A stretch of 41,860 bases of DNA from an uncultured Methanomicrobiales archaeon (GCA_903828975.1 CAIKOD010000114.1:1-41860), one strand, 5' to 3'. Shown: positions 27,482-36,076, counted from the first letter of the stretch. Program-made: numbers and translations. Notes: a model not told the origin generated them from the sequence alone.

Positions 27482-27700
27482 ATGGATGATATGTCCGTCC
27501 AGGGCATCGGTGCGGTCATCATCATTTATGGTGGAATAGTCGTCATCACCATTGGTATACTCTATATCATCACGAAATTCTGGGGAGCACTGATTTCCGG
27601 GGATGCCGGTTTTATCCTCTGGTGGGGTTCAATCATTGTTGCATCGATAGCACTCTATGGAGGAAGTGGTCTTTTACTCCGTAAATTAGGAAAAATCTGA
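27482..27700 (+). CDS. Small two-helix membrane protein (72 residues)
   Basis: The chain has an acidic N-terminus (MDDMSVQ), helices about 9-31 and 42-62, and a basic end (LLRKLGKI). No named family is recognised. A CATATA box at about 27454 lies 25 bases before the ATG at 27482, suggesting a leaderless transcript; an ATG at 27476 is in frame and equally possible. It is probably an independent unit downstream of the glycosyltransferase gene. Confidence 0.6.
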   Translation: MDDMSVQGIGAVIIIYGGIVVITIGILYIITKFWGALISGDAGFILWWGSIIVASIALYGGSGLLLRKLGKI

Positions 27701-28042
27701 CCGTGGACATGTGTGAAATCCTGGCCGTTTATCAAAGGCCATATATTTGATGAATCATGGATTAGTCTGCTCTGTGTATTTCTTACTACCGTGAGGTCCC
27801 CGTGATTCTATCAAAAAGCCCGGGGGTAAAAGTCAGCCCGACAGGAAATTGTGGAAAAATGCTGACAGATTGTTTCCTTTCCATCAGGAGTTCCGGGAAA
27901 TTTCTTTGGTCTTGCAATACCTTCTGGAGAGGGGTTACATTGTCGGCTGCGTTACATTTTCGCCCATAAGACTTCCCACTCCATCGCCTCCTGATCGTTA
28001 AGGCAGAATTTATTAAGATTATAAGATCATGGAGAAGTAACT
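27701..28042. other. Intergenic region before the polyphosphate kinase gene
   Basis: No gene is supported. A CCATATATTTG box near 27742 and an A/T-rich box (AATTTATTAAG) near 28010 are possible promoters; the second is positioned to start the polyphosphate kinase operon. GC rises sharply after 28043. Confidence 0.4.
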
Positions 28043-28930
28043 ATGGCGACGCAGAAAGACAAGAAGAAAGTGAAGCAACAGGCAAAGGCCGGGACACGGG
28101 ACGGCATCCCGGCTGCACCTGACAGCCAGACTACTGAGGCCGCGGTGGAACCCCAGGCTAAAATGAGCCGCAAGGAATTCGAAAAGGAGCTGGAGAAGCT
28201 CCAGATCGAGCTCGTCAAGATGCAGGAATGGGTGAAGGTCAGCGGCGCCAAGGTCTGCGTGCTCTTCGAAGGCCGCGATGCAGCAGGCAAGGGCGGCGTT
28301 ATCAAACGCATCACCGAGCGCACAAGCCCCCGCGTCTTCCGGTTGGTGGCCCTGCCGTCACCCACTGAGCGGGAAAAGTCCCAGATGTACGTCCAGCGCT
28401 ACATTCCGCACCTGCCCGCGGCAGGTGAAGTGGTACTCTTCGACCGCAGCTGGTACAACCGGGCGGGTGTTGAGCGGGTAATGGGATTTACCCCGGAGGC
28501 CGAGGTGGAAAAGTTCCTGAGCTGGGTACCCCCGGTCGAAAAGGCGATCATTGGATCCGGGATTATCCTGGTGAAGTACTGGCTGGAAGAGACCATGGAA
28601 GACCAGACCGAACGCTTCGAGGAACGTATCAATGACTACCGGAAGATCTGGAAGCTCAGCCCGATGGACCTCGAGAGCCATCGCCGTTGGTACGACTACT
28701 CGCGGGCCCGCGACGCCATGTTTGCTGCCACCGATACCCCTGAATCGCCCTGGTATGTCGTAGATTCTCACGACCAGCGACGTGGACGACTGAACTGCAT
28801 CGCACACCTGTTAAGCCTGATCCCCTACGAGGAAGTCCCCCGTGAGAAGGTGAAGCTACCCAAGCGCCAGCCAAAGGGTGACTACGTCGAACCGGACTAT
28901 CCATTCCGACGGATTCCGGAGAAATACTAA
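28043..28930 (+). CDS. ppk2: Polyphosphate kinase 2
   Basis: This 295-residue soluble kinase transfers phosphate between polyphosphate and nucleotides. After a Lys/Gln-rich leader of about 40 residues, the family block begins (ELEKLQIELVKMQEWVK). The Walker A loop GRDAAGKGG is at residues 77-85 and the Walker B FDRSWYNR follows near 133. Both are hallmarks of the PPK2 family. The motif MDLESHRRWYDYSRARDAMF and the final VDSHDQRRGRLNCI are typical. It is followed 18 bases later by a P-type ATPase gene, so the two form one operon. GC and codon use are far higher than in neighbouring genes, which suggests recent transfer from a bacterium. Which nucleotide is favoured is not readable. Confidence 0.94.
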   Translation: MATQKDKKKVKQQAKAGTRDGIPAAPDSQTTEAAVEPQAKMSRKEFEKELEKLQIELVKMQEWVKVSGAKVCVLFEGRDAAGKGGVIKRITERTSPRVFRLVALPSPTEREKSQMYVQRYIPHLPAAGEVVLFDRSWYNRAGVERVMGFTPEAEVEKFLSWVPPVEKAIIGSGIILVKYWLEETMEDQTERFEERINDYRKIWKLSPMDLESHRRWYDYSRARDAMFAATDTPESPWYVVDSHDQRRGRLNCIAHLLSLIPYEEVPREKVKLPKRQPKGDYVEPDYPFRRIPEKY

Positions 28931-28947
28931 AAAAGGAGGCCCACAGG

Positions 28948-31764
28948 ATGGCAGACACGGTACAAGAACAACTGAAATGGTATTCGATGACACCAGAGGC
29001 AGTTGCACAACAACTGAAGGTTGAACCGGCAAAAGGACTGAGCACAGCAGATGCGGAGCGGCGCCTGCAACAGTACGGCCCCAACGTTCTGGCCGCCAAG
29101 AAGAAGGAGAAGGGCTGGCAGGCTTTCCTGCGCCAGTACAAGGACTTCATGCAGATCCTCTTAGTGGGAGTGGCCTTGATCAGCCTCGTGGTCACCCGAG
29201 AAGCAGGCACGACCGTGGTGCTGCTGGGCCTGACGGTTTTCAACGCAATACTGGGGCTGCACGGAGAGGCTAAGGCCGAGGCCAGCCTTGCCGCACTCGA
29301 GAAGATGATGAAGAACATCACCCGTGTACGCCGCGACGGCGTAGCGGTTGAGATCGAAGCGGAGGGGCTTGTCCCGGGCGACATCGTGCTGATGGAGGCA
29401 GGCAACCGTGTGCCGGCCGATGGGCGCCTGTTCGTTACAGCGACCCTCGAGATCGAGGAGGCTGCCCTGACTGGCGAGAGCGTGGCCTCTCCCAAGGACA
29501 CCGGGGCAATTACCAGTCCTGATGTACCTCTCGGCGACCGCCTGTGCATGGCCTTTATGAACACCGCAGTGACCCGCGGCCGCGGCGAGATGATCGTGAC
29601 CACCACCGGGATGGGCACCGAAATGGGCCACATCGCCGACCTGCTCAACAGGACAAAATCCGACAAGACACCGTTGCAGAAACAGCTTGACAAGTTGATC
29701 ATCATCATCGCCGGCATGGCCGGTCTGGCATTTGTCCTGATGGTTATCCTGGGCCTGGGCCACGGGGATTCCTTCGAGACGATATTCCTCGCAGGCATTG
29801 CCCTCGCTATTGCGGCTATACCCACCGGCCTGCCTGCTGTCGTGACCACGATGTACTCCATGGGGACGCGGGCACTGGCAAGCCTTGGCGCCATCGTCAA
29901 GCGGCTGCCATCGGTCGAGACACTGGGCTCGGTATCGGCAATCTGCTCCGATAAGACCGGAACCCTGACGCTCAACAAGATGACAGCCCGCGAGTTTACC
30001 ATCCCCGGTCAGAACCGTTTCCGGGTAACCGGGGAAGGCTACGGCACACAGGGGGCCATGACCCTTACCGGGGGTATAGCAGGATTACAACCCTGGCAGA
30101 AGAATACGCTGACCTATAGTACTGAAGGCAAGCTGCTGAGCTCTGGTGGAGCAAGGGTTGACCTCGATCCGATCCTCCTTCCCATGGCATTGTGCGCCGA
30201 CGCCCGACTCGACAACGGTACCCTGATTGGTGATCCAACCGAGGGTGCGTTAATTGTTCTGGCAGAGAAAGGCGGCATCAGCGTGGATGGTGCACGCGAG
30301 ATGTATCCCCGTGTGGCCGAGGTGCCGTTCGATTCTGACTACAAGTTCATGGCCACGTTTCACAACATGACCAATGAGCAGGGCAGGCCGGTGGTACGCT
30401 GCTTTGTAAAAGGTGCTCCGGATGTACTGATCGCCCGCAGCAACTCGTACTGGATGCCAGCCGGGGAGGTCATGCCGGTTTCAGATGAGAAACGTCCCCT
30501 TGCATACGAGGAAAACGACCGCATGGCACAGGCAGGTGAACGGGTGATGGTGGTCGCACGTCGCGACTTCGACCCGCAGACCTTCGATCCCACGGCTAAA
30601 CTGGTCGACCAGGTGACGGACCTCACACTTCTGGCCATGGTAGGTATTGTCGATCCACCACGTCCCGAGGCCAGGGACGCTATCGCCAGGTGCCACAGCG
30701 CCGGAATCCAGGTAAGGATGATTACAGGCGACCATGCGGTGACCGCTGCGGCTATCGGGCATGAGCTGGGAATCGAGGGTAAGGCACTCACCGGCGCAGA
30801 GTTCAAAGCCATGAGTGATGACCAGCTGATGAAAGACCTCCCCGAAATCGGTGTGGTGGCACGTGTGGCCCCCGAGGACAAGATCCGCCTGGTTGACCTC
30901 CTGCAGCGCCAGCAGAACATCGTCGCCATGACCGGGGACGGCGTTAACGATGCGCCGGCCCTCAAGAAGGCTGACATCGGCGTTGCAATGGGCATCACGG
31001 GGACAGAGGTCTCGAAAGGGGCCGCCGTTATGATCCTGACCGACGACAACTTCGCCACCATTGTTAAGGCAGTGGAATTTGGACGTGGGATCTACGAAAA
31101 CCTGTCCAATTTCATTCGCTTCCAGATGACAAACCTGGTGGCATACATCGTGGCATACCTGGGTGCAGCGCTCTTCTACATCGCCGGCGGTGTGCCGTTT
31201 GCACCATTCGTCGTCCTGTGGATCAACTTCCTGGTCCAGGTACCCGTCGCCATCTCACTTGGCTTCGACAAGCCTGCACCCGGGCTGATGGACCGCAAGC
31301 CGCGCCCGATCAGCCAGCCCGTCCTCTCAGGTTCGCAATGGGTCCGCATCGGCTTTATCGGGATACTCATGGCGGCTGGTACCCTGGTCGTGGAAGCAGT
31401 TGCTTCGCCGGTGGGAGCCACGGTTGCCGCCACCATGGCGTTCGTCATGTTCTCACTCTTCGTTGTTATGAGTGGTATCAGCTGCCACAGTGAAACCCTG
31501 ACAGCATTCAACCGGAATATCTTAGACGATCGGCACCAGCTGATGCTCAACGGCCTGGCCCTGCTGCTCATCTTCCTGCCAACCCAGTTGAATTTCCTGC
31601 AGGCAGGACTTGGCCTGACATCGCTGAACGGAAGCCAGTGGCTGCTCTGCATCGGGTTAGCAATCGCCCTGCTCATGGTCTACGAGATAATGAAGGTCTT
31701 CCTGCGCAGCCGTCGCAAGCACAATCCGGCAACTCCTCCCATCGCAGTGCCCGCCCAGGTATAA
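28948..31764 (+). CDS. P-type ATPase with non-canonical ion site (PTGLP)
   Basis: This 938-residue P2-like ATPase has a cation ATPase N domain, TGES at 175-178, the phosphorylated Asp335 in CSDKTGTLT, and GDGVNDAP at about 663. Its domain order and length fit Ca2+/Na+ pump relatives. The ion-binding helices differ: M4 reads PTGLP (292-296), where Ca2+ pumps have PEGLP, and M6 reads WINFLVQ (758-764) instead of WVN..xD. Two of the acids that bind Ca2+ are therefore Thr and Gln, so the substrate is unlikely to be Ca2+. PTGLP-type pumps occur in actinobacteria and other bacteria with unclear substrate. AAGGAGG precedes the ATG. It forms an operon with ppk2 and shares its high GC. Confidence 0.9.
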   Translation: MADTVQEQLKWYSMTPEAVAQQLKVEPAKGLSTADAERRLQQYGPNVLAAKKKEKGWQAFLRQYKDFMQILLVGVALISLVVTREAGTTVVLLGLTVFNAILGLHGEAKAEASLAALEKMMKNITRVRRDGVAVEIEAEGLVPGDIVLMEAGNRVPADGRLFVTATLEIEEAALTGESVASPKDTGAITSPDVPLGDRLCMAFMNTAVTRGRGEMIVTTTGMGTEMGHIADLLNRTKSDKTPLQKQLDKLIIIIAGMAGLAFVLMVILGLGHGDSFETIFLAGIALAIAAIPTGLPAVVTTMYSMGTRALASLGAIVKRLPSVETLGSVSAICSDKTGTLTLNKMTAREFTIPGQNRFRVTGEGYGTQGAMTLTGGIAGLQPWQKNTLTYSTEGKLLSSGGARVDLDPILLPMALCADARLDNGTLIGDPTEGALIVLAEKGGISVDGAREMYPRVAEVPFDSDYKFMATFHNMTNEQGRPVVRCFVKGAPDVLIARSNSYWMPAGEVMPVSDEKRPLAYEENDRMAQAGERVMVVARRDFDPQTFDPTAKLVDQVTDLTLLAMVGIVDPPRPEARDAIARCHSAGIQVRMITGDHAVTAAAIGHELGIEGKALTGAEFKAMSDDQLMKDLPEIGVVARVAPEDKIRLVDLLQRQQNIVAMTGDGVNDAPALKKADIGVAMGITGTEVSKGAAVMILTDDNFATIVKAVEFGRGIYENLSNFIRFQMTNLVAYIVAYLGAALFYIAGGVPFAPFVVLWINFLVQVPVAISLGFDKPAPGLMDRKPRPISQPVLSGSQWVRIGFIGILMAAGTLVVEAVASPVGATVAATMAFVMFSLFVVMSGISCHSETLTAFNRNILDDRHQLMLNGLALLLIFLPTQLNFLQAGLGLTSLNGSQWLLCIGLAIALLMVYEIMKVFLRSRRKHNPATPPIAVPAQV

Positions 31765-32056
31765 ACTCCTGGGCATGTGATTTTTCCGGGGACTCACTGG
31801 TTCCCTGAACCGGTAAGCAGGTCTAATGAGGACTTTGTCCTGGACACAGTCCATAGAAGTGGAAAAATGCTCCCTTCATCCACATTTCTGCCCCGCCCGG
31901 GCAGGCAATCTACGACTGTTCCATGTTCCCGTCCGGCCCAACTCCCATGACACCATACAAATAAGAACTGCCCTGGAACCTGGACACTACCACCCGCAAC
32001 GGAAAAGACTGGCAGGAGGGAAAACAGTAATTAAGGCAGGGATTCCGCATCCCACC

Positions 32057-32623
32057 TTATATTGTCTGCCGGATGACCACGTTCACCCGGGTCAGGTTGT
32101 CATATACCCGGAATTTTCTCCACAGTTTCCGGTGATCATACACAAAATACTCGTAGGTATGCCAGATTGTTACCCAGTTGACAATAATGAAGACTCCAAT
32201 CAGCAGTTGGAAGGCAAAACCGACCACCGGAGAGAGATAATAGAAATAAAACACAACAATGCTTAATGCCAGGGTGAGGATGGCGATTTGGACGCTTACC
32301 TTTCCCTCTCTCCAGGATGATTTTTTTTCCCGGGCAAGGTCATCCAGACGGAACGAGAACTGGCGTCTCACGGCATTAGCCAGCTGGTCTTCTTCACCTG
32401 GAGACACACTCCCTTTTGGTATATGTACTACCAAATCAACATCTTTCCGGAGAGAGAAATCGATGAACGATTCGAATATTGCATCCTCGGCCATATCCGT
32501 CAACTCCTTTTCCGGGAACGGAAAGGGATCGGATGTATCGAAGAGCTGGTCCAGCGATTTAAACCACATCTCAACAGCTCCCCTGCCATCGGTCGTGGTC
32601 TGGGCAATTTTGATCTCTTTCAT
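32057..32623 (-). CDS. Two-helix membrane protein of unnamed family (paralogue 2 of 3)
   Basis: This 188-residue protein is closely related to the one at 34545 and more distantly to the one at 9012. It has a cytosolic domain (about 1-105) with FKSLDQLFDTSDPFPFPEKE, then VVHIPKGSVSPGEEDQLANA and RQFSFRLDDLAREKKSSW. Helix 1 is at about 109-128 and helix 2 at about 134-154. A basic tail contains YEYFVYDHRKLWRKFRVYD. Name and function are not recognised. AGGTGTTGGA lies just before the ATG. It is divergent from the HdeD-family gene at 32880, and the same pair of families recurs at 33685/34545. Confidence 0.75.
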   Translation of the reverse strand: MKEIKIAQTTTDGRGAVEMWFKSLDQLFDTSDPFPFPEKELTDMAEDAIFESFIDFSLRKDVDLVVHIPKGSVSPGEEDQLANAVRRQFSFRLDDLAREKKSSWREGKVSVQIAILTLALSIVVFYFYYLSPVVGFAFQLLIGVFIIVNWVTIWHTYEYFVYDHRKLWRKFRVYDNLTRVNVVIRQTI

Positions 32624-32853
32624 TCCAACACCTGTGAATAATAACGAACGGACATAATTATTGCGTATATAATGATAATTTCGTTACCTATATCAATTGA
32701 AGTACACAAAAGTCCCGGACAAGTGTATCGAGGCTCCCGCCGTTCCGTCAGGTATTCCTGATATAACGAGTATTAAATATTGACGTGATCAATTAAGGAC
32801 AAATCAGGGCTGATACAGGTATTCATATTTCCCTGACTAACTGGTGGTGTACT

Positions 32854-32883
32854 ATGGCAGTTCATTCAAGGTGGATTATATGA
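32854..32883 (+). CDS. Nine-codon upstream reading frame overlapping the HdeD start
   Basis: The frame ATG GCA GTT CAT TCA AGG TGG ATT ATA TGA has its own GGTGGTG site 4 bases upstream. Its stop overlaps the start codon at 32880 (ATGA). The AAGGTGG site for the downstream gene lies inside it. It may couple or tune HdeD translation; the peptide itself need not be functional. Confidence 0.4.
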   Translation: MAVHSRWII

Positions 32884-33419
32884 TCCCAGGACTCGGAAGC
32901 CTGAACTGGAAGACCAGTATTCTTACTGGATTGTTTGCAGTCATTGTCGGGTTTTTTGCCCTGCTGTTCCCATCCATTGCAGGTCCCTTCCTGCTCCTCC
33001 TTGTTGCCTTCGTGGTGATAGTTACCTCTATCGGCCTTATCATATCCGGATACAGCGTTTCTGAGGAGGATTCCTATCTCCAGTGGCCGTTAATGATCAT
33101 TGGAATTTTGTTACTCTTACTTGGTTGTATCATTATCATCTTTCCACAGGAGTCCGCCACAATAGTCGTGTATGTAATTGCCATCTGGGCAATTGTAATG
33201 GGTTTCCAGAACATGATCCTTTCCATTACCTATGCCGAAACAAGGCGGGGTTTGCTCGCAATAAAAGGGATAATATCTACAATTTTCGGATTACTTATCC
33301 TGTTCTATCCGCCACTTTCTTCTGCCGTTCTTCTCCTGCAGGTATTTGGGATATACCTGGTTTTCCTCGGAGTTCTTAGTGTTATCGTGGGGCTGATGGA
33401 GAGAAGTTCAGGAGAATAA
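32880..33419 (+). CDS. HdeD/DUF308 family membrane protein (copy 1)
   Basis: This 179-residue protein has six short helices in three pairs, the HdeD/DUF308 pattern. It is related to HdeD, an acid-resistance membrane protein of enteric bacteria. The repeated units begin with GLFAVIVGFFALLFPSI, then PLMIIGILLLLLGCIII, then IIST-IFGLLILFYPP. Each carries the 'G......P....' spacing. Role in the cell is probably membrane or envelope stress protection, inferred from family only. The ATG at 32880 follows AAGGTGG; a GTG at 32844 is in frame but not preferred. An ATTAAATATTG box about 75-110 bases upstream could be its promoter. Confidence 0.82.
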   Translation: MIPGLGSLNWKTSILTGLFAVIVGFFALLFPSIAGPFLLLLVAFVVIVTSIGLIISGYSVSEEDSYLQWPLMIIGILLLLLGCIIIIFPQESATIVVYVIAIWAIVMGFQNMILSITYAETRRGLLAIKGIISTIFGLLILFYPPLSSAVLLLQVFGIYLVFLGVLSVIVGLMERSSGE

Positions 33420-33647
33420 GGGTATTTTTGTATCCTGCAGGATGGACCTGTTTTTCATTTCCCAAAAAATTATCAGATGTTTATTCATAGTTACATCCCT
33501 TTTCAACCAGGGAAAGAATTCAAAACAGATTATAATAGAGATTTTTCTCTCTGCCGAAAACCCGGTTCTTCACTATTCGTGAGGATGTCCTATGGCAGGA
33601 TTCAAAAACATTGATCGGGTAATAGGGCTGTTTTCAAACACTCAAAT

Positions 33648-33681
33648 AAAAAAAAGATTAAACTGGCCCGGTTTTCCGGGC
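33648..33681 (-). terminator. Terminator of the second HdeD-family gene
   Basis: On the minus strand a perfect hairpin GCCCGG-AAAA-CCGGGC (33666-33681) directly follows the stop codon. A T-rich stretch with eight consecutive Ts (33648-33655) comes next. Confidence 0.7.
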
Positions 33682-33684
33682 AGG

Positions 33685-34242
33685 TTATGCGGTCTGGCCC
33701 TTGAGCATGAAAGCGCCAATAATGGCAGCTATTCCACCAATAATACCGAAACCCCCGAGGATATACGGCAGCATAAGGACGCTTACAAACGGATTGGCAA
33801 GGATTAAGCAACCGAAGATAATCAGGAGGATACCGATAATGCCGGCACCCCATCCGCCACCCTTAAAGGCTGCAAAGATGCCCATGAATCCCATAATGAG
33901 ACCCCACACACCTACGAAGATAATGAAGATGTAGGGAACGACGAACGTACTGTACAAGGGATAGGTCAGGATAGCGATACCGGCAATAATACCGAGGATA
34001 CCAAACAGAATTTTCCAACCTGCATTCGTTCGATCGACGAACAGACTTATGAGACCAAACAGGCCACTGATGAACCAGTAGGCACCGAGGAAGGTGACCA
34101 GCACCAGAAGTGTCCCATACGGGTAGTAAAGCAGGAATATCCCAAGGATAAGGGTAATAATACCCTGGATGAGGACAAGCCACCAGGGGAACAGGTGTGT
34201 TCCCGGGGTCACATTGAGCGACGGGGTCATGTTTTCAGACAT
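33685..34242 (-). CDS. HdeD/DUF308 family membrane protein (copy 2)
   Basis: This 185-residue protein has six helices and the three repeat units of the HdeD/DUF308 family: LIQGIITLILGIFLLYYPYG, ILFGILGIIAGIAILTYPLY and GIIGILLIIFGCLILANPF. The first 18 residues are hydrophilic with repeated Ser/Thr/Pro. It is more similar in layout than in sequence to copy 1. Transcription ends at the hairpin at 33648. The paralogue of the unnamed two-helix family lies upstream (34545), on the same strand, about 300 bases away. Confidence 0.82.
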   Translation of the reverse strand: MSENMTPSLNVTPGTHLFPWWLVLIQGIITLILGIFLLYYPYGTLLVLVTFLGAYWFISGLFGLISLFVDRTNAGWKILFGILGIIAGIAILTYPLYSTFVVPYIFIIFVGVWGLIMGFMGIFAAFKGGGWGAGIIGILLIIFGCLILANPFVSVLMLPYILGGFGIIGGIAAIIGAFMLKGQTA

Positions 34243-34544
34243 AGTAATTCCAGCAGTATCTTCATCTGCCTTCCTGATTAAGATTTCTGATTAAAAGGTC
34301 CCCGTTCATCGCTGACTCTCCTGATCCGATGAATTTTTTTAATGCCCGTTTCGTTTTTTCTGTGGGCCATCCGGAATGATGACGGTCTTGCGGTTATAAG
34401 CCCCGTTTCCGGTTCACCATCAGATGGTAAGGTTAGCTACGGCAGGCCGTTTTATTGCTGCCCACCGGTATCACTGCCACACCCACACCAAGGGAACCCC
34501 TGGAAAACAGGTAGTTGGACTCCTTTTAGGCTAATGGTGAGACC
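34243..34544. other. Gap between HdeD copy 2 and paralogue 3, nothing recognised
   Basis: About 300 bases without a supported gene or clear structure. It must hold the promoter of HdeD copy 2 if that gene is not co-transcribed. Confidence 0.4.
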
Positions 34545-35114
34545 CTAGTATGTCTGTCGTATGATCACGTTCATCCGGGTCAGTTTTTCATATACCCGGT
34601 ATTTTCTCCAGAGTTTTCGCCAGTCATAGACAAAATACTCGTACGTGTCCCAGATTGTCACCCAGTTGATGATCACAAAGACCCCGACAACGAGACTTGA
34701 GATAAACGTTGTAGCGGGATTGACATAATAGAGATAATAGAACACAAAGACGCCAATAAATGCATTCATTATGGCGAGAAGGACACTTACCTGCCCCTCT
34801 CTCCACGAAGATTTTTTTTCGCGTCCAAGGTCGTCCAGGCGGAAAGAAAAATGGCGCCTCACGGCATTCGCAAGCTGGTCTTCATCTGCAGGTGAGACAC
34901 TGCCGCTCGGGATGTGTAATACCAGATCGAAATCTTTTCGGAGGTACAGATCGATGACAGACTCAAATATCGTGTCTTCTGCAAGGTCTGTTAATTCCTT
35001 TTCCGGAAACGGAAACGGATCGGAAACATCAAACAGCTGGTCAAGCGTTTTGAACCACATATCAATCGCTATCTTTCCATTTGTCAGGGTTTTTGCGATT
35101 CTTATCTCTTTCAT
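34545..35114 (-). CDS. Two-helix membrane protein of unnamed family (paralogue 3 of 3)
   Basis: This 189-residue protein is the closest relative of the one at 32057; large blocks are identical, such as the segment around LFDVSDPFPFPEKELTDLAE and that around ANAVRRHFSFRLDDLGREK. Two helices occupy about residues 109-131 and 135-155. YEYFVYDWRKLWRKYRVYE closes the family-specific tail before a final RQTY. No domain name is recognised. GGGTGTGTCGGT precedes the ATG. The gene may be co-transcribed with the HdeD-family gene downstream. Confidence 0.75.
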   Translation of the reverse strand: MKEIRIAKTLTNGKIAIDMWFKTLDQLFDVSDPFPFPEKELTDLAEDTIFESVIDLYLRKDFDLVLHIPSGSVSPADEDQLANAVRRHFSFRLDDLGREKKSSWREGQVSVLLAIMNAFIGVFVFYYLYYVNPATTFISSLVVGVFVIINWVTIWDTYEYFVYDWRKLWRKYRVYEKLTRMNVIIRQTY

Positions 35115-35288
35115 ACCGACACACCCGGGAACTACGCCGTACAGACGTACCTATGGTATAGGGTATAGTGATCCAGCCATCTATATTAATTCAGGCACAG
35201 CCCGGTGCCAGGTATCATTTTTCCCTCTGTTTCTGCACCAGGATCAGATGTAACAAATTCCAGCACTGAATTCCGCATGGATATCGGA

Positions 35289-35549
35289 GTAAATATCAGA
35301 AATATGGCAGAATTAGCGGGAATTTATCCCTGCTGTATCTACTCCAGCAGGGGATTCATAATCCTCAATGAATTTCACCCCCCCTTCCACCTATAAATAG
35401 CCCGAATTATGTCCCTTTTAAGTCAATATTCAACTGGCCTGTTTAAGAGGGATTTTGGACAAAAATACCTGATATTTTCCCTTATTTCCCACATGGACCA
35501 TTCTGGATCCATAGAACCATACGGTCTCCACCCCCGGGGTTTTATTGCA
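35289..35549. repeat. 261-bp tandem repeat, first unit
   Basis: This unit is followed head-to-tail by a diverged copy. It contains a CCCTGCTG/CAGCAGGG hairpin at about 35327-35351, a CACCCCCCCTTCC block, a CCTATAAATAG box, and a later inverted pair CCCTTTTAA/TTAAGAGGG. No long reading frame is conserved between units, so a non-coding role is likelier than a protein. Confidence 0.65.
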
Positions 35550-35805
35550 GTTAATACCTGAAATACGGCCGAATTGGCGGGAATTTAGCCCTGCTATAAC
35601 TACTCCGGCAGGGATTACATCATCCTCGTGGAATTTCACCCCCCCTTCATCTATGAATAGCCCGCATTATGCCCCATTTGAGCCAATATTCCATAGGCCG
35701 ATTTAATGGGGACTTATAACAAAAATACCTGTAATTTGCCCTTATTTCCCACATGTGCCATTCCGGATCCACAGCACCATACGGTCTTCACCCCCCGGTA
35801 CCTCT
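35550..35805. repeat. 261-bp tandem repeat, second unit
   Basis: It aligns with the first unit along nearly its full length at a constant offset of 261. The hairpin is kept (CCCTGCT/GGCAGGG, one T-A pair becoming a T-G wobble), as are the CACCCCCCCTTC block and the CATACGGTCT block near the end. Similarity fades after about 35800. Confidence 0.65.
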
Positions 35806-35895
35806 GAATCGTTTCTCTGGACAATTTCGATTTGCCGTATTGAATTTGGCAGGATTAACGCTAATTTAGCGTTGTAACACACAAAGGTTTAAACC

Positions 35896-35904
35896 GTATA
35901 AAGA
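35896..35904 (+). promoter_or_regulatory. TATA box before the lysine-rich microprotein gene
   Basis: GTATAAAGA, preceded by a purine/A-rich AAACC element, predicts a start near 35925, about 50 bases before the small gene. Confidence 0.5.
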
Positions 35905-35974
35905 ACAGTTTACCTTTAGCCCAACGGAAAGATAACTGATCAAAAGAGTTCCAGTTGTGGCAGGAGAGATGAAC

Positions 35975-36076
35975 ATGGGACTTCTTGGAAAAGTAGCAGC
36001 GGTTAAAGCAGTTAAGGGACGGAAAGAAGACAAGAAAGACGCGAAGGAAGAAGCAAAAAAGGAAGAGAAGAAATAA
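35975..36076 (+). CDS. Lysine-rich microprotein (33 residues)
   Basis: The product begins MGLLGKVAAVKAVKGRKEDK and continues with alternating Lys/Glu/Asp/Ala to a run of Lys. The result is a short amphipathic start plus a highly charged, probably helical tail. CAGGAGAG lies 8 bases before the ATG at 35975 (an in-frame ATG at 35969 is too close to it). A TATA box and a hairpin-plus-T-tract terminator bracket it, so it looks like a real transcription unit. No family is assigned. Short MGLL..-type proteins often accompany DUF6325 genes in other organisms, and one lies at 37232, but this link is inference. Confidence 0.6.
   Translation: MGLLGKVAAVKAVKGRKEDKKDAKEEAKKEEKK

Noticed and set aside
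28656-30002. 448-codon minus-strand frame opposite the ppk2/ATPase genes
   Set aside because: It is the antisense of two genes with clear motifs, is Ser/Arg/Ala-rich, and shows no domain. High GC alone keeps it open.
35289-35805. CRISPR-like array
   Set aside because: There are only two long units of 261 bp without short regular repeats and unique spacers.
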